Origin: Acanthosoma haemorrhoidale
Taxonomy: Eukaryota; Arthropoda; Insecta; Hemiptera; Acanthosomatidae
Reading direction: 5' to 3'
NCBI GenBank assembly: GCA_930367205.1
Contig: OV884012.1
Location: forward strand, 154,948,001 to 155,012,000
DNA length: 64,000 bases
Shown here: one piece after another, positions 23,601-32,249 of the stretch
How positions within the stretch are numbered: position 1 is the first letter of the stretch
How the letters are laid out: every line of letters begins with the position of its first letter
Made by a program: the position numbers and the translations under genes
Notes under the pieces: generated by a model
Told to the model about the DNA's origin: nothing
Databases searched by the model: none
Seen by the model: the letters and a program-made list of their open reading frames with translations, nothing else

Positions 23601-24848
23601 ATCCTTTTTTTCTTTTACTTTAATCAGTCTTGAATTTATTAAAGAGACCTGTGAGCCTGAATCATAAATGCCGCTCACTTCTAGTTTATTTTCTAATAAA
23701 AGCTTGACTTTGATTAATGGTGTACTTACTCGTTTTTTTTTCTCAGTATTTATATCTACTTCAATAATTGAGTTGTTATTTACATTTCTGGCTTTAAAAG
23801 CCTTTTCAGATTCATTTTTATTTTTCTTGAACCAACACGACTCCTCCGGATGATATCTAATTCCTTTGTCCAAAGATTCACAAGTCTTACATGGCTTCTT
23901 CTCATTAATTTTATTTTTATAAAGTACTGTACCCCTCTTTATTATAGTTGAGTTTTTCTTGTACACCATATTTTCATATTTTCTTATCTCGTTGAACAAA
24001 TCAGTAGTGTCGTTGAGTTCATCCCTGTTTAACTTATATAAGATAAACCCAGGTAAACCTGTTGCAATAAGATCTATCATTGTTTTGGGGTCTATCGATT
24101 TGTTTACATCTAGTATAAGCCGTTCTTTTTTTATAGCATAATCAATTAATAGTCCTTCTTTATACCTGAATCCAAGAGCATATGTGACTACATCCCATCC
24201 ACGGTTTTTAAAAGTTTCTAGAAATTTGTTTTTCCATTCATTCCATTCTGAATTTATTGTTAGTTTTATGGCCATCGAGCTATACCAATCCAAACAAGAT
24301 TTTTCTAAAAATAACCTCAATATTTCTATTTTTGTTTCATCTTTTGATATATTAAAGCGCTCACACTCTTTTTCAAAATTCTCTATCCATTGCGTTGCAT
24401 TAGGGTTCTTGCTTGTGAATTTTTCAATAATAAATTTCTCTGAAATATGTTTTAGGGTGTGTTGATTTTCTTTCTTTGTTGTAGTTTCTATTAATTTTTC
24501 CAAGATAAGTTGCAAATTGTCATCTTTGTCTCCTGGTTGTTTTGTGCTAATTTCTTCTAAATACTGATCTAAAAATTGCATATTACCTTCCTCATCTATA
24601 TATGTTTTTTTAAGATCTTCATTTAATTTTATCCATATTTTTCTACTTTGATGCCTTTTCTTTATGCTACTTTTTATTTTTGAGAAAGTGTTCGTTTTGA
24701 CAATATCTGTATGATGACTTACCGGTTTCAGCTCATCAGGTAGAACATAACATTTTCCTTCTTCTGTAGATATTGAGTTGATAACTAATACATTAGATTT
24801 TCCATCATTTGAGGCTGACATCATAAATTCAAATTGCAACCGGTCCAT
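20640..24848 (-). CDS. Gypsy Gag-Pol polyprotein, 1402 aa, single ORF
   Basis: Order along the protein: a gag-like region (about 1-330), then an aspartic protease with the DSG active-site triad (YDSGSQVSLI, near 395). Next is reverse transcriptase (near 570-790) with YIDDILIYS at about 727, and RNase H (FTDASLEG near 870, ending in the ADCLSRNP-type motif). The integrase has an HHCC zinc finger (CKTCEICIKN, near 1100), the D,D,E core and a C-terminal GPFKIIEKL chromatin-end segment. Gag and Pol are fused without a frameshift or stop. No envelope gene follows. By family knowledge, the product is cleaved into capsid and replication enzymes that insert a cDNA copy into chromosomes. No inactivating lesion was seen. 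Confidence 0.95.
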   Translation of the reverse strand: MDRLQFEFMMSASNDGKSNVLVINSISTEEGKCYVLPDELKPVSHHTDIVKTNTFSKIKSSIKKRHQSRKIWIKLNEDLKKTYIDEEGNMQFLDQYLEEISTKQPGDKDDNLQLILEKLIETTTKKENQHTLKHISEKFIIEKFTSKNPNATQWIENFEKECERFNISKDETKIEILRLFLEKSCLDWYSSMAIKLTINSEWNEWKNKFLETFKNRGWDVVTYALGFRYKEGLLIDYAIKKERLILDVNKSIDPKTMIDLIATGLPGFILYKLNRDELNDTTDLFNEIRKYENMVYKKNSTIIKRGTVLYKNKINEKKPCKTCESLDKGIRYHPEESCWFKKNKNESEKAFKARNVNNNSIIEVDINTEKKKRVSTPLIKVKLLLENKLEVSGIYDSGSQVSLINSRLIKVKEKKDNVNIAYMKTVNGVKKTDGLITIKIKIFDLEGEVDVYIVENEDFDDFIIGLDMIKKFKLTQNEDLQIEQKKITNKIDERSKDNRHEGKNIKTFAINFNEHIETEEFVSLTDHLDNEKKIEIEKIIKEYKTIFAKDKYDIGSVRDYEARIDLLVNRYCSKRPYRCTIEDKLEIEKQISMLLKNNLIEESYSPFAAPVTVAFKKDENRRSRLCVDFRELNKIVVPQAQPFPLIDDLIIKTRNCKYFTTLDINSAFWAIPLRVEDRSKTGFVTQEGHFQWTCLPFGLKTSPAIFQRILSNILRKHNLTGYTVNYIDDILIYSTTFEEHIRHIRNVLEAIIKEGLRLKFKKCTFASNSVKYLGHVIQNNSIRPLKDNLISIRQFPTPKTQKNIRQFLGKINFYHEYIPRSAIILDPLHNLLRKNEKFVWSEKCEESFNQIKRYLCSQPVLEIFDKDLPIKIFTDASLEGIGAILKQTQLDGKDKPVAYFSKKLNESQKRKKAIYLECFAMKEAVKYWQHWLIGKQFTIYSDHKPLENMNIKCRTDEELGDLAYYLSQYDFTVKYIPGKKNVEADCLSRNPVLESEDNKEELLKIVNLIQIKDIVEDQEKNETIKAKKQNLLYKNKIYYKKMKKHEKIILSEEFSKKFIKRVHEDLCHIGIRQLQKKISPIYTAKNLTKNIINICKTCEICIKNKSRCQGKFGLMSQLGPATKPFEIMSMDTIGGFGGSRSTKKYLHLLVDHYTRYAFIETSKTQNASDFIKLTQKVLETDEIGIILTDQYPGINSREFKQYLQENNIKLIFTAVNTPFSNGLNERLNQTIVNKIRCKINEKNNKRTWTTVARECIQKYNETEHSVTGFAPKYLLDGTNVSILPNEIKTIEKEDKWIADRRLALENTIKSHKYNKKIFDRNRKMQEFEIGDRVYVEHGNRLNRKKLDELKIGPFKIIEKLSNSIYKIDTGNRKTESTLFHITKLQPVTREDEVEENEYEDNL

Positions 24849-24880
24849 CTTCTTTTAGTTGACAAAAAATGTCGTTTTAT

Positions 24881-25257
24881 AAGATATATTATTGAGGATT
24901 TTCAAAATAAACCACAAATTGTTTCTCTGAAAATACAAAGCTTTGTTTTATTTAACACGCCTTAACAATATTACAACAATTATCGTTTAACTATGACAAT
25001 TACACTTTTATCTCACCTGAAAATACAAAGAAACGACATTTAAAGTTCACTAATATCGCCTCCTCAATTATATCCCTTCATTTATCTCTCTACAAGTTTT
25101 TATAATAATTATCTTAACAAAAAATCATCTGACTATCATCCGCCCTTGAATCCCCCGTATCACTCCGACCGCTGTGCCCTCTACCAACTTTCACTGACAA
25201 CTTATGAACGCGCGAAGCGCGGCAATTTTGAATTAATGAAATGTCATTTCATTACAT
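24881..25257 (-). repeat. Gypsy 5' LTR (right)
   Basis: A 377-bp LTR, the partner of 20228-20590. It lies 32 bases upstream of the Gag-Pol start codon on the minus strand, so the leader is very short. No clear TGG-type primer-binding site is seen in those bases. Confidence 0.9.
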
Positions 25258-25638
25258 ATATATATAAGGAAAAATAATAAAATTAGTGTTGATGTCTACA
25301 AGAGCTGTATCATGTATATGCTTATTTAGCAAATAGCTATATTGCAGGTATTCACATTTTGGCTTGCATTGAGACTGTTCTCAAACAGCAGCACACTGGC
25401 CTGGTTAGCTCGCATCGTATCGCTTGTGCTTGGATTTCATTGAGCTAAATGGTAGTGCAATGGGTTAAGCAGTCTGTATAACTGTTCAAACCTTCTTTTT
25501 AACTCTTGCCTCTTAAGTCTTGTATGATGGTTTCACTTCAGTCTTTTGTCCAGATGAAAGCCTAGGTATAGGAGGTAGTGCAATTAGGTGGGCTTGTTTT
25601 AAGAATAATTAGTCTGACCAAAGGGTTAGGTGTGATAT
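25258..25638 (+). repeat. 381-bp duplicated segment, copy 1
   Basis: Near-identical to 31723-32106, in the same orientation; differences seen include a g/a near 25458 and one C in the CTGACC(C)AAAG stretch. The copy ends exactly where the R2-like LINE sequence starts. It has no ORF and no recognised domain. Confidence 0.88.
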
Positions 25639-26496
25639 ACGCAGTTCCCCGGCGTACTGCCCTTTTGTCTGTTTTGGTCGCTTGTCATTTTCTTCGAGCT
25701 CCGCCTGTGGTCTGATGGCCCTGAAGCCAACTGGGTTCCCTAGGAAATCCTGGGTTTCCCCCTCACATATCGCCTTCAGTATGGTGTCCTCAATCTTAAA
25801 TTCTGTCGCCCTGATTCCCACCGGTGTTCGACCCGTCAAGTGCATTGTTTTGCATTTACCAGGGTTGACCTCTAGCCCTGTTCTTCTTAGGGCGATGACT
25901 GCTCTGTCAATCCTCATGTGCAGCGTCTCCGGGTCCTTTGCTATAATTGTGATGTCATCCGCGTACGCCAGCACTGTGTGTTCCTCCTCTTCATCCGGCC
26001 GCTTCACCACATGGTTGGTCTAGGGCTATGACGAACAGCAGTCCACTGAGGGGGCATCCCTGCTTAATCCCCTTTGTCAGACTCAATGGTCCGACACTCC
26101 CTGATGGTGAATCAATCATGGTAGTGGTGTCACAGTATAGATCTGCTATTATGTCAACAATCGTCTTCCCCGCCCCTCTTCTCTCCAAGGCTTGAACAAC
26201 GCATTCATGTGGTATGGAACCGAAGGCGTTCGACACGTCCATCCATGCCACACAAATGTCAGTCCGTTCCCTCCTCGCTGCTGCCATTCTGTTCTGTAGA
26301 ACATAATTGTGTTCGAACACGCCATCGTGCGGCATAAACCCCTTCTGGTACACGGAAATGACGGAGTTAGCCCGGCACCATGTGGTTATCCGTCCAGCCA
26401 GCAACCCCGAATACACCTTGTATATAGTTCTGGACATTGCTATGGGGTGCCAATCCCTCACTGAGCTGGGGGAGTCCTTCTTTGGTAGAAATATAG
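25639..26496 (-). pseudogene. R2-like LINE reverse transcriptase, palm region
   Basis: Two overlapping minus-strand frames carry the RT core. Motifs are SVRDWHPIAMS-type fingers, motif A (VAWMDVSNAFGS), motif B (GIKQGCPLSG), motif C (AYADDITII near 25950) and ITPxx-like VGIRATEF. One frameshift near 26000 separates motif B from motif C. At about 25690 it switches from R2-type sequence to NDKRPKQTKGQ, which belongs to a different LINE ORF1. Its 5' continuation is at 29102-29430, beyond an inserted Mag-like element. Confidence 0.85.
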
Positions 26497-26669
26497 TTAT
26501 TATGTACGGGTTGAATTTAAATAGAATAAATACTTATTGAGCACACTGCTTTATTACGTGATTGATAACTAAAACACAACATGAACATGAATAAGGTTAT
26601 CCTTAGATAACAACAACTTCACCTAATCGATGAATCGATAAATACCATAGTTCGATAGACACAACAATT
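26497..26669 (-). repeat. Mag-like LTR, left (3' LTR)
   Basis: A short LTR of about 170 bp, almost identical to 28931-29101, ending ACACAACAATT on the + strand before the coding region. Confidence 0.88.
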
Positions 26670-26678
26670 CTCCGCGAC

Positions 26679-27683
26679 TTAGTTAAGCACATAATCAGAA
26701 AAGTGAGCCGGAACGCGACGTTGTCTCTGGGATCTACGTAGAGGCTGGAATTCAGGTTGTGCTGCCGGATGTGTAGTCTCTGTGATTACTGGATCAGGAG
26801 CAGTGATGGTTGAAGGCTCAAATGGTGATGTGGGAGTTGCAGAATTCCTTGGCTGCCTAATTTCGTTGTCAGAGAAGGTAAATTTCTTCTTAGCATGCGA
26901 AGCTTGACTAGGAGCAATGTCATTCTTTATCTGCTCTGGAACGTGCACGAGGCGCAGTTGGTCGATGTGGCGCTTCAAGGTGTAGCCATCCCCATCTAAG
27001 GTGATTAAGTAGTGCAACTTGCCGAATTTCTTGATTACAGTGCCAAATCTCCATGAAGATTTGCCATTTGCATACCACCTAGCTTGTACTCTGTCTCCTA
27101 TCTGGAGTTGGCGAACTTTCTTATACTTATCTGGAGATAAATCAGACTTGTTAATCGGTGGTTTAAGTGCATCTAGCTTTATATTAATTTTCCTGTTGAG
27201 ATACAGTTCTGCCGGAGATTTCCCACAGGCTAACGGCGTTGAACGGTAGCGCAGGAGTATCTCTTGAACTTTGGTCTGCAGAGGCATTGTCAAATTAGAC
27301 ATTGCTTTCAATTTGTTTTTGAGTGTCTGAACATTCCTCTCCGCCAATCCGTTCGTAGCCGGATGTCCCGTTGTTGTGTTTACGCATGCTATTGAATCAC
27401 TTTGGGGTGAAATACTCTTGCTGTCTAAATCTTGCAATTTAATGTTCAAATGTCTAATCCAGGTACGGCCCAGTAGCGGTGTAAATCCGTCCGGAACCAC
27501 AAACAATATTTCTGTCGATACTATATCTCTGTATTGAACGAGTGCTTCCACATAACCCAATGGAGTCACAATTTCAGATGTGTATGACCTAAATCGTATG
27601 TTGGTGCTTTGAATTTTTGCTTTAAGTTGAAGTTTATGAAAAATAGACTTGGGTAGCAGAGTCTGTCCCGCACCAGAATCCAC
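26679..27683 (-). pseudogene. Mag-like protease joined in frame to integrase C-terminus, 334 aa
   Basis: The ORF opens with the aspartic protease motif MDSGAGQTLLP and a normal protease body to HLNIKLQDLDSK. Without a stop it continues at GHPATNGLAERNVQTLK, the end of the integrase core, then the integrase C-terminal domain and a basic tail (SQRQRRVPAHFSDYV). Roughly 700-800 residues of RT, RNase H and integrase are missing by family comparison. The join is in frame, so the fusion could be translated, but it cannot replicate by itself. Confidence 0.85.
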
Positions 27684-27689
27684 TTCGAA

Positions 27690-28755
27690 GGTTTGTAACT
27701 TGTTTTCAATTTTGACATTAACAAAATATTTTTGCGCATCTTGAATTGTTTGAAGAGGTTGCTCAGCATAAATATCTATTATCTGGTAACCATCATATGT
27801 TTCTAATGAACTTGAATCTATCTGGTAAACATCATATGTTTCTAATGAACTTGAATCAGCATCCTCATTATTAACAGAATTAATATTTTTCTTGGAAGAG
27901 ATAAGCTTTTTTAAACAAACTTTCTCAACATGTCCTTCTTTCTTGCAATATTTACACCTTATCTGGTTGAATTTTACTCTACATTCTTTAGCCTTGTGAT
28001 TATTACGGCCACAGCGAAAACATAGTCCTTCAATTCCAAGATTTTTAAAATTTATTGTTTGTTTTTGTTGGAAGCATGCAGTAGGTCTTGTACTTTAATT
28101 GAAGAATCATATGACCTTTCTCCCGAAATTTCCCTGCTATCAGAGATAGATGCCTCTAATGCCAGAGCTTTTGTTATAGCTTCATCGAATGTACCAGGGC
28201 TCTGTAGTAATAATTGCTGTCTCATCGACTGATCGCTCAGGCCTCTAATAAACTGTGACAACAAGAAAATATCTGAGACTGACTTTCCACACTGACATAC
28301 AAATTGGCATTTAGGAACAAACTTTTTCAATTCGTTTGCATATGTATTTACTGGTTCATTAGAATTCTGCTTCTGTGATAAAAATCTATGACGTTCGACA
28401 ATTACGCTTGATTTGGCAATTAGCTGATTCTTTAAAATTTCAATCACTTCTTTGTAATTTAAGTTAGAAACTTCTTTAGGTGCGGCAGAAATTTTTAAGA
28501 GTTCATAATGTTCTGCACCTATACTATTTAAAAGAATTGTTTTTATGCGAATTCATTATTTTCCAAACCTTTCATTAATAAATAATTATTGAATCTTTCA
28601 AGGTACTGAGAAAAACATTCTTTAGATTTAACAAAATTTTCAAAATTATAAATAATAGATTCGGACTGTTTTTGAATTGGAATTACACTTTGTAAAAATG
28701 CTTGAAATTGTGCTTGTTGAGCAGCCATAAATTGTTTAAATTGTTCCGGATCCAT
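27690..28755 (-). pseudogene. Mag-like gag with zinc knuckles, frameshifted
   Basis: Gag starts MDPEQFKQFMAAQQ (28755), a typical Mag/K02A2.6-type start, and ends early at NNEFA (28543). The correct frame resumes with KTILLNSIGAEHYELLK, so a single-base frameshift near 28545 is inferred. Capsid sequence (28447-28052) includes LLSQFIRGL. Zinc knuckles CFRCGRNNHKAKEC and CKYCKKEGHVEKVC lie at about 28025-27900. A 39-bp tandem duplication (27780-27857) sits between the knuckles and the protease. Confidence 0.82.
27780..27857 (-). repeat. 39-bp tandem duplication in Mag-like ORF
   Basis: Two adjacent 39-base units (27780-27818 and 27819-27857) differ by one base (ggtaac/ggtaaa). The length is a multiple of three, so it duplicates 13 codons. 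Confidence 0.85.
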
Positions 28756-28930
28756 ATTTAATTTCTTATCTTGTTTACTATTAATATTGTACCTTACTTA
28801 CCTATAACCTTACTTGGAATTGAATTTAGGTAAACTATTTACAGTCAGTATTTATAATAAATAATAATGCACAACTAATAACAGTTCACTGTAACACCTA
28901 ACGTTCGATTTTGATCCTCGTCGCCAGTTT

Positions 28931-29101
28931 ATTATGTACGGGTTGAATTTAAATAGAATAAATACTTATTGAGCACACTGCTTTATTACGTGATTGATAA
29001 CTAAAACACAACATGAACATGAATAAGGTTATCCTTAGATAACAACAACTTCACCTAATCGATGAATCGATAAATACCATAGTTCGATAGACACAACAAT
29101 T
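28931..29101 (-). repeat. Mag-like LTR, right (5' LTR)
   Basis: The partner of 26497-26669. Inside it on the minus strand follows AAACTGGCGACGAGGATC, where TGGCGACGAGGATC is a plausible primer-binding site. Confidence 0.88.
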
Positions 29102-29430
29102 GTCTTGGATTGCTTCCAGCTAACCGGAATCCTTCTGTGACGCAGGCAGGTGTTGAAAATCTGGCACAAAGTCCTGCCTCTTGGATCGATCCGTCTTCAC
29201 GTCCTGTAGTCAATCCGGTCATTCCCAGGGGACGAGTTCTCGAACCGTCTCAGGCGATCCTTGACTTCTTCCGGTGTGAACGGGGCCATTTCGACCTCTC
29301 CCACGGCCGATGCAATCCCATCTAGGACAGTCGGATCCCATTCCACCTCACTTCCTCCTGTCAGGTGTTCCGCTAACTCTTCTGCCGGGATTTCGCAACG
29401 CGGACCCGGTTCCTCTAGCACAAGCTTAAC
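29102..29430 (-). pseudogene. R2-like LINE reverse transcriptase, N-terminal part
   Basis: Minus-strand frame with VEWDPTVLDGIAS, FTPEEVKDRLRRFENSSPGNDR and the continuation to CLRHRRI-type fingers. It is nearly identical to 17095-17428. It adds upstream sequence (CEIPAEELAEHLTGGSE) missing there. This is the 5' side of the LINE that the Mag-like element interrupts. Confidence 0.82.
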
Positions 29431-29606
29431 TGCCGTCGCGACGGAACAAAAACTAATCCTACAGTTAAAACCAACCTAACATTAACTTATCTACATGTAC
29501 AATCTACATTATCCTATATACATTCTGTTTTTATTTCACTCAATAATTTACAATTCATTGTGGGAACTCTAACATGCTAGAGAACCCCAATATATCATGT
29601 TTTAGT

Positions 29607-30323
29607 CTATGGTTTTTGGACCGGCGCCAAGCATATACTATACACCCCGTCCGGACCGGCGATGTCAAAATCGTCAAGCCAGTTGCAAACGTCCAGGGGG
29701 GAAACCTCGTCTGCTAGCGGCACCTCCCCCCCATCCTCCAGCAACATACGGAAATGGGGGAAGTCCCGGCTGGATGATGGACCGGCGTCGTTCCCTAGAC
29801 CGACGTTGCTCCCAAGACCGGTGTCGTTCCCTAGACCGGCGTTGCTCCCAAGACCGGCGTTGTTCTCTAGACCGGCGTTGTTCCCTCGACCGGCGTCGTT
29901 CCCTCGATCGGCATCATCCTCCAGCAGTGGGGCTGCCTCATATTTGGAGGGCAGTGCTCCCCCTTCCCACCATAGTTCCCTAGGTGGCGTCAGGAACGTC
30001 CCTTCGTCAGGCGTCCCCACATAGCTAACCCGCCAGGGTTCCTCTCGTCCAGCATCGTTTCTGAGACCGGCGTCGTTCTCCAGACCGGGGTCGCTCCATC
30101 GATCAGCGTTGTCCTCCTGCCTCCCACCGTTCTCCTCATCAATCCCTATATTTTCTCCTCCTCCTACCAGGTCGCCCTGTACCTGCTCTTCCTCAACCTC
30201 TGCTTCCTGGGATCCGTGCTCTATCCCTTCCTCCACCGTCGTAGAGCTCCCTCCGGTTGGTTCCACCTTTCTGGTCTTTGTATTCTTCCAGTCAGGTGCT
30301 CCATGTACATACACCTCGACCAC
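29607..30323 (-). pseudogene. R2-like LINE N-terminal ORF piece with Asn/Gly repeats
   Basis: A 238-codon acidic ORF (VEVYVHGAPDW to CLAPVQKP) contains about eight repeats of the type GLGNDAGLGSN. Near its end is EVPLADEVSPLDVCNWLDDFD, which recurs at about 36.2 and 36.45 kb (VPIADEAA) next to R2-like C-terminal sequence. This supports assignment to the same LINE family. The 176 bases between this and the RT part (29431-29606) hold no ORF. Confidence 0.6.
29775..29925. repeat. 18-bp minisatellite inside LINE ORF
   Basis: About eight imperfect units of ttccctagaccggcgttg. The unit length keeps frame and yields the six-residue repeat GLGNDA/GLGSNA. Confidence 0.75.
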
Positions 30324-30938
30324 GCGATCGTCTCGCAGGTTATAATCCGCCTCATTTTCTTCAAAAATGATCGCGTGGCGAGATGCATGAGTATCCTGTC
30401 ATTAGTGGGGTCTCATGTCCCGAGTGCCCCCACCACCACAGCTTCCACCGATACCTGTTCAAACCTTCTACTAAGAAAAATTCTCGCGGCCGCATACTTC
30501 TCTTCTTTATTAACCCTAGCCACTTGGAAAGCCTTGGCGGCGAGAATGTCATTAAGGGGGTAGGACACTCTCTCTCTCGTCTCTATACCCCGGCCGCTGT
30601 CCGGGAGTCAAGAAAGAGATAAAATGGTTGGACCTGTGGTCTTTGACCTTTGCTGGTGGCCTAGTTGGCAGGCAGCTTTATTTGTATAGATCTGACTCCA
30701 TAAGATCTTAGAAGGTGTGCCCCAACAGTGCACTATGTTCAGGAGAAGAGGAACAGGGTAGGATGGGATGACCACAAATTCACACTCGGTATCTAAGGGT
30801 AGGCGAAAACCATCCGGATCCCAAAGGCGAGTGTGAACCGGAGAGAGGCAGACTGGATCACTGGGGGAGGTGCTACTAGGTAAAGTTTGTAAAGTATTAG
30901 GCCTAACATTGCTATACCACAAGCTATAACTTATATAT
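30324..30938. other. GC-richer LINE-related sequence without clear ORF
   Basis: A continuation upstream of the R2-like ORF piece, with short broken minus-strand frames (for example around DTHASRHAIIF). Probably the LINE 5' region. Nothing is recognised between about 30640 and 30938. Confidence 0.4.
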
Positions 30939-31710
30939 TATTCTAATATTTGCTTTTTTGTTAATAATAACTTAATTATATATTTTTTTCATATAATTTA
31001 AAAAACTTTATATTTATAACTTTAACGTTATATCAGGGTTCTGTTAATAATTATATAGGAAACTTCTGGCAAAAGGAATATTGGTTTTATTTAAACACAT
31101 TGAAAAACTAAAATTTGATATACAAATAAATAAAATACGTACGTAATAAAGAATACTATTAAAACTAACATTAAAATGGTACCTTGTAAATTATTCGTAA
31201 CTCTATTCTAATACTGGCCAGTGCTTCTTGTGAATAATCTTCGTGTGGTTCGCGGATCAGCATGCTTGTTCTAATCTGCCGCGCGTAGATCCAGACGTCT
31301 TCCTTTGTTGTCGCATCTGGTGAAAAGTGAAAGTCAGACCTCGTGCACTTCGAGGCCGGCCGGCATCCTGTCTCTTCGGTTCCTGATCTAAGAAAGAGAG
31401 CTTGGGCTCTTTGTTGGCCTATTTATATTACATACCGCTGCCTTCTTGACTTTCAACTCGTTATTTAATGCCAGTTTTTTTGAATATTTATACTTTGCTT
31501 AATTTACGTAGTTTATAAAATAAATGTTTACATTAGTTATGATATTATTTTTATTATAAATATTAATAATTAATATGACGACAATAAAAAACGTTCATAC
31601 TTTCACAGAGACATGAACTACGGATCGTTATTAAGTTCTTCAATGCTTGCTTTTTCCGAGATTATTTAAACAAACACCATTAAAAATCATCATTTTAAAA
31701 TATCACAACA
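30939..31710 (-). repeat. solo family A LTR
   Basis: A 772-bp LTR without interior, flanked by ATAT (30935-30938 and 31711-31714). A TATA-like ATATAAATAG lies on the minus strand near 31425. It is the third family A insertion in the window. Confidence 0.88.
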
Positions 31711-31722
31711 ATATATATAATA

Positions 31723-32106
31723 TTATATATATAAGGAAAAATAATAAAATTAGTGTTGATGTCTACAAGAGCTGTATCATGTATATGCTTATTTAGCAAA
31801 TAGCTATATTGCAGGTATTCACATTTTGGCTTGCATTGAGACTGTTCTCAAACAGCAGCACACTGGCCTGGTTAGCTCGCATCGTATCGCTTGTGCTTGG
31901 ATTTCATTGAGCTAAATGGTAGTGCAATGAGTTAAGCAGTCTGTATAACTGTTCAAACCTTCTTTTTAACTCTTGCCTCTTAAGTCTTGTATGATGGTTT
32001 CACTTCAGTCTTTTGTCCAGATGAAAGCCTAGGTATAGGAGGTAGTGCAATTAGGTGGGCTTGTTTTAAGAATAATTAGTCTGACCCAAAGGGTTAGGTG
32101 TGATAT
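31723..32106 (+). repeat. 381-bp duplicated segment, copy 2
   Basis: The direct-repeat partner of 25258-25638. To its right the sequence continues into unrelated AT-rich DNA (GTTCAACAGTTAAC), whereas copy 1 continues into the R2-like LINE. Confidence 0.88.
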
Positions 32107-32249
32107 GTTCAACAGTTAACTTACCTATAACTGGAAATGAAATAAATATAAATTAAATTATCAATAAATAAATGGAGAAAAAATATGTAGTAAATAATTG
32201 AATCAAATCAACTGAATCAAGCCATCTCAAATTTTGGTATATGTCATAA

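Larger units (their letters stand above)
20228..25257 (-). mobile_element. apparently intact Ty3/Gypsy LTR retrotransposon
   Basis: Two LTRs (20228-20590 and 24881-25257) enclose a single 1402-codon Gag-Pol ORF on the minus strand. A polypurine tract (AGGGAGGGAG on the minus strand) abuts the 3' LTR at about 20591-20600. The LTRs are near-identical except that the left one lacks a block of about 14 bases (around 20441) and has at least one substitution. The uninterrupted ORF suggests a recent insertion. Confidence 0.93.
26497..29101 (-). mobile_element. internally deleted Mag-like Gypsy element inserted in the R2-like LINE
   Basis: Short near-identical LTRs (about 26497-26669 and 28931-29101; TGTTGTGTC to CCGTACA on the minus strand) flank gag, zinc knuckles, protease and a C-terminal integrase piece. 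The uninterrupted LINE sequence at 17177-17195 reads through the insertion point (AAATATAGTCTTGG), which proves nesting. The flanks share only GT at the join, so the target duplication is unclear. RT, RNase H and the integrase catalytic core are deleted. Confidence 0.88.

Noticed and set aside
29609..30024. Two + strand Arg/Pro-rich frames
   Set aside because: Antisense shadows of the minisatellite in the minus-strand LINE ORF.
30608..30922. 104-codon minus-strand frame
   Set aside because: No motif, Ser/Pro/Leu-rich like a random frame in GC-richer DNA.
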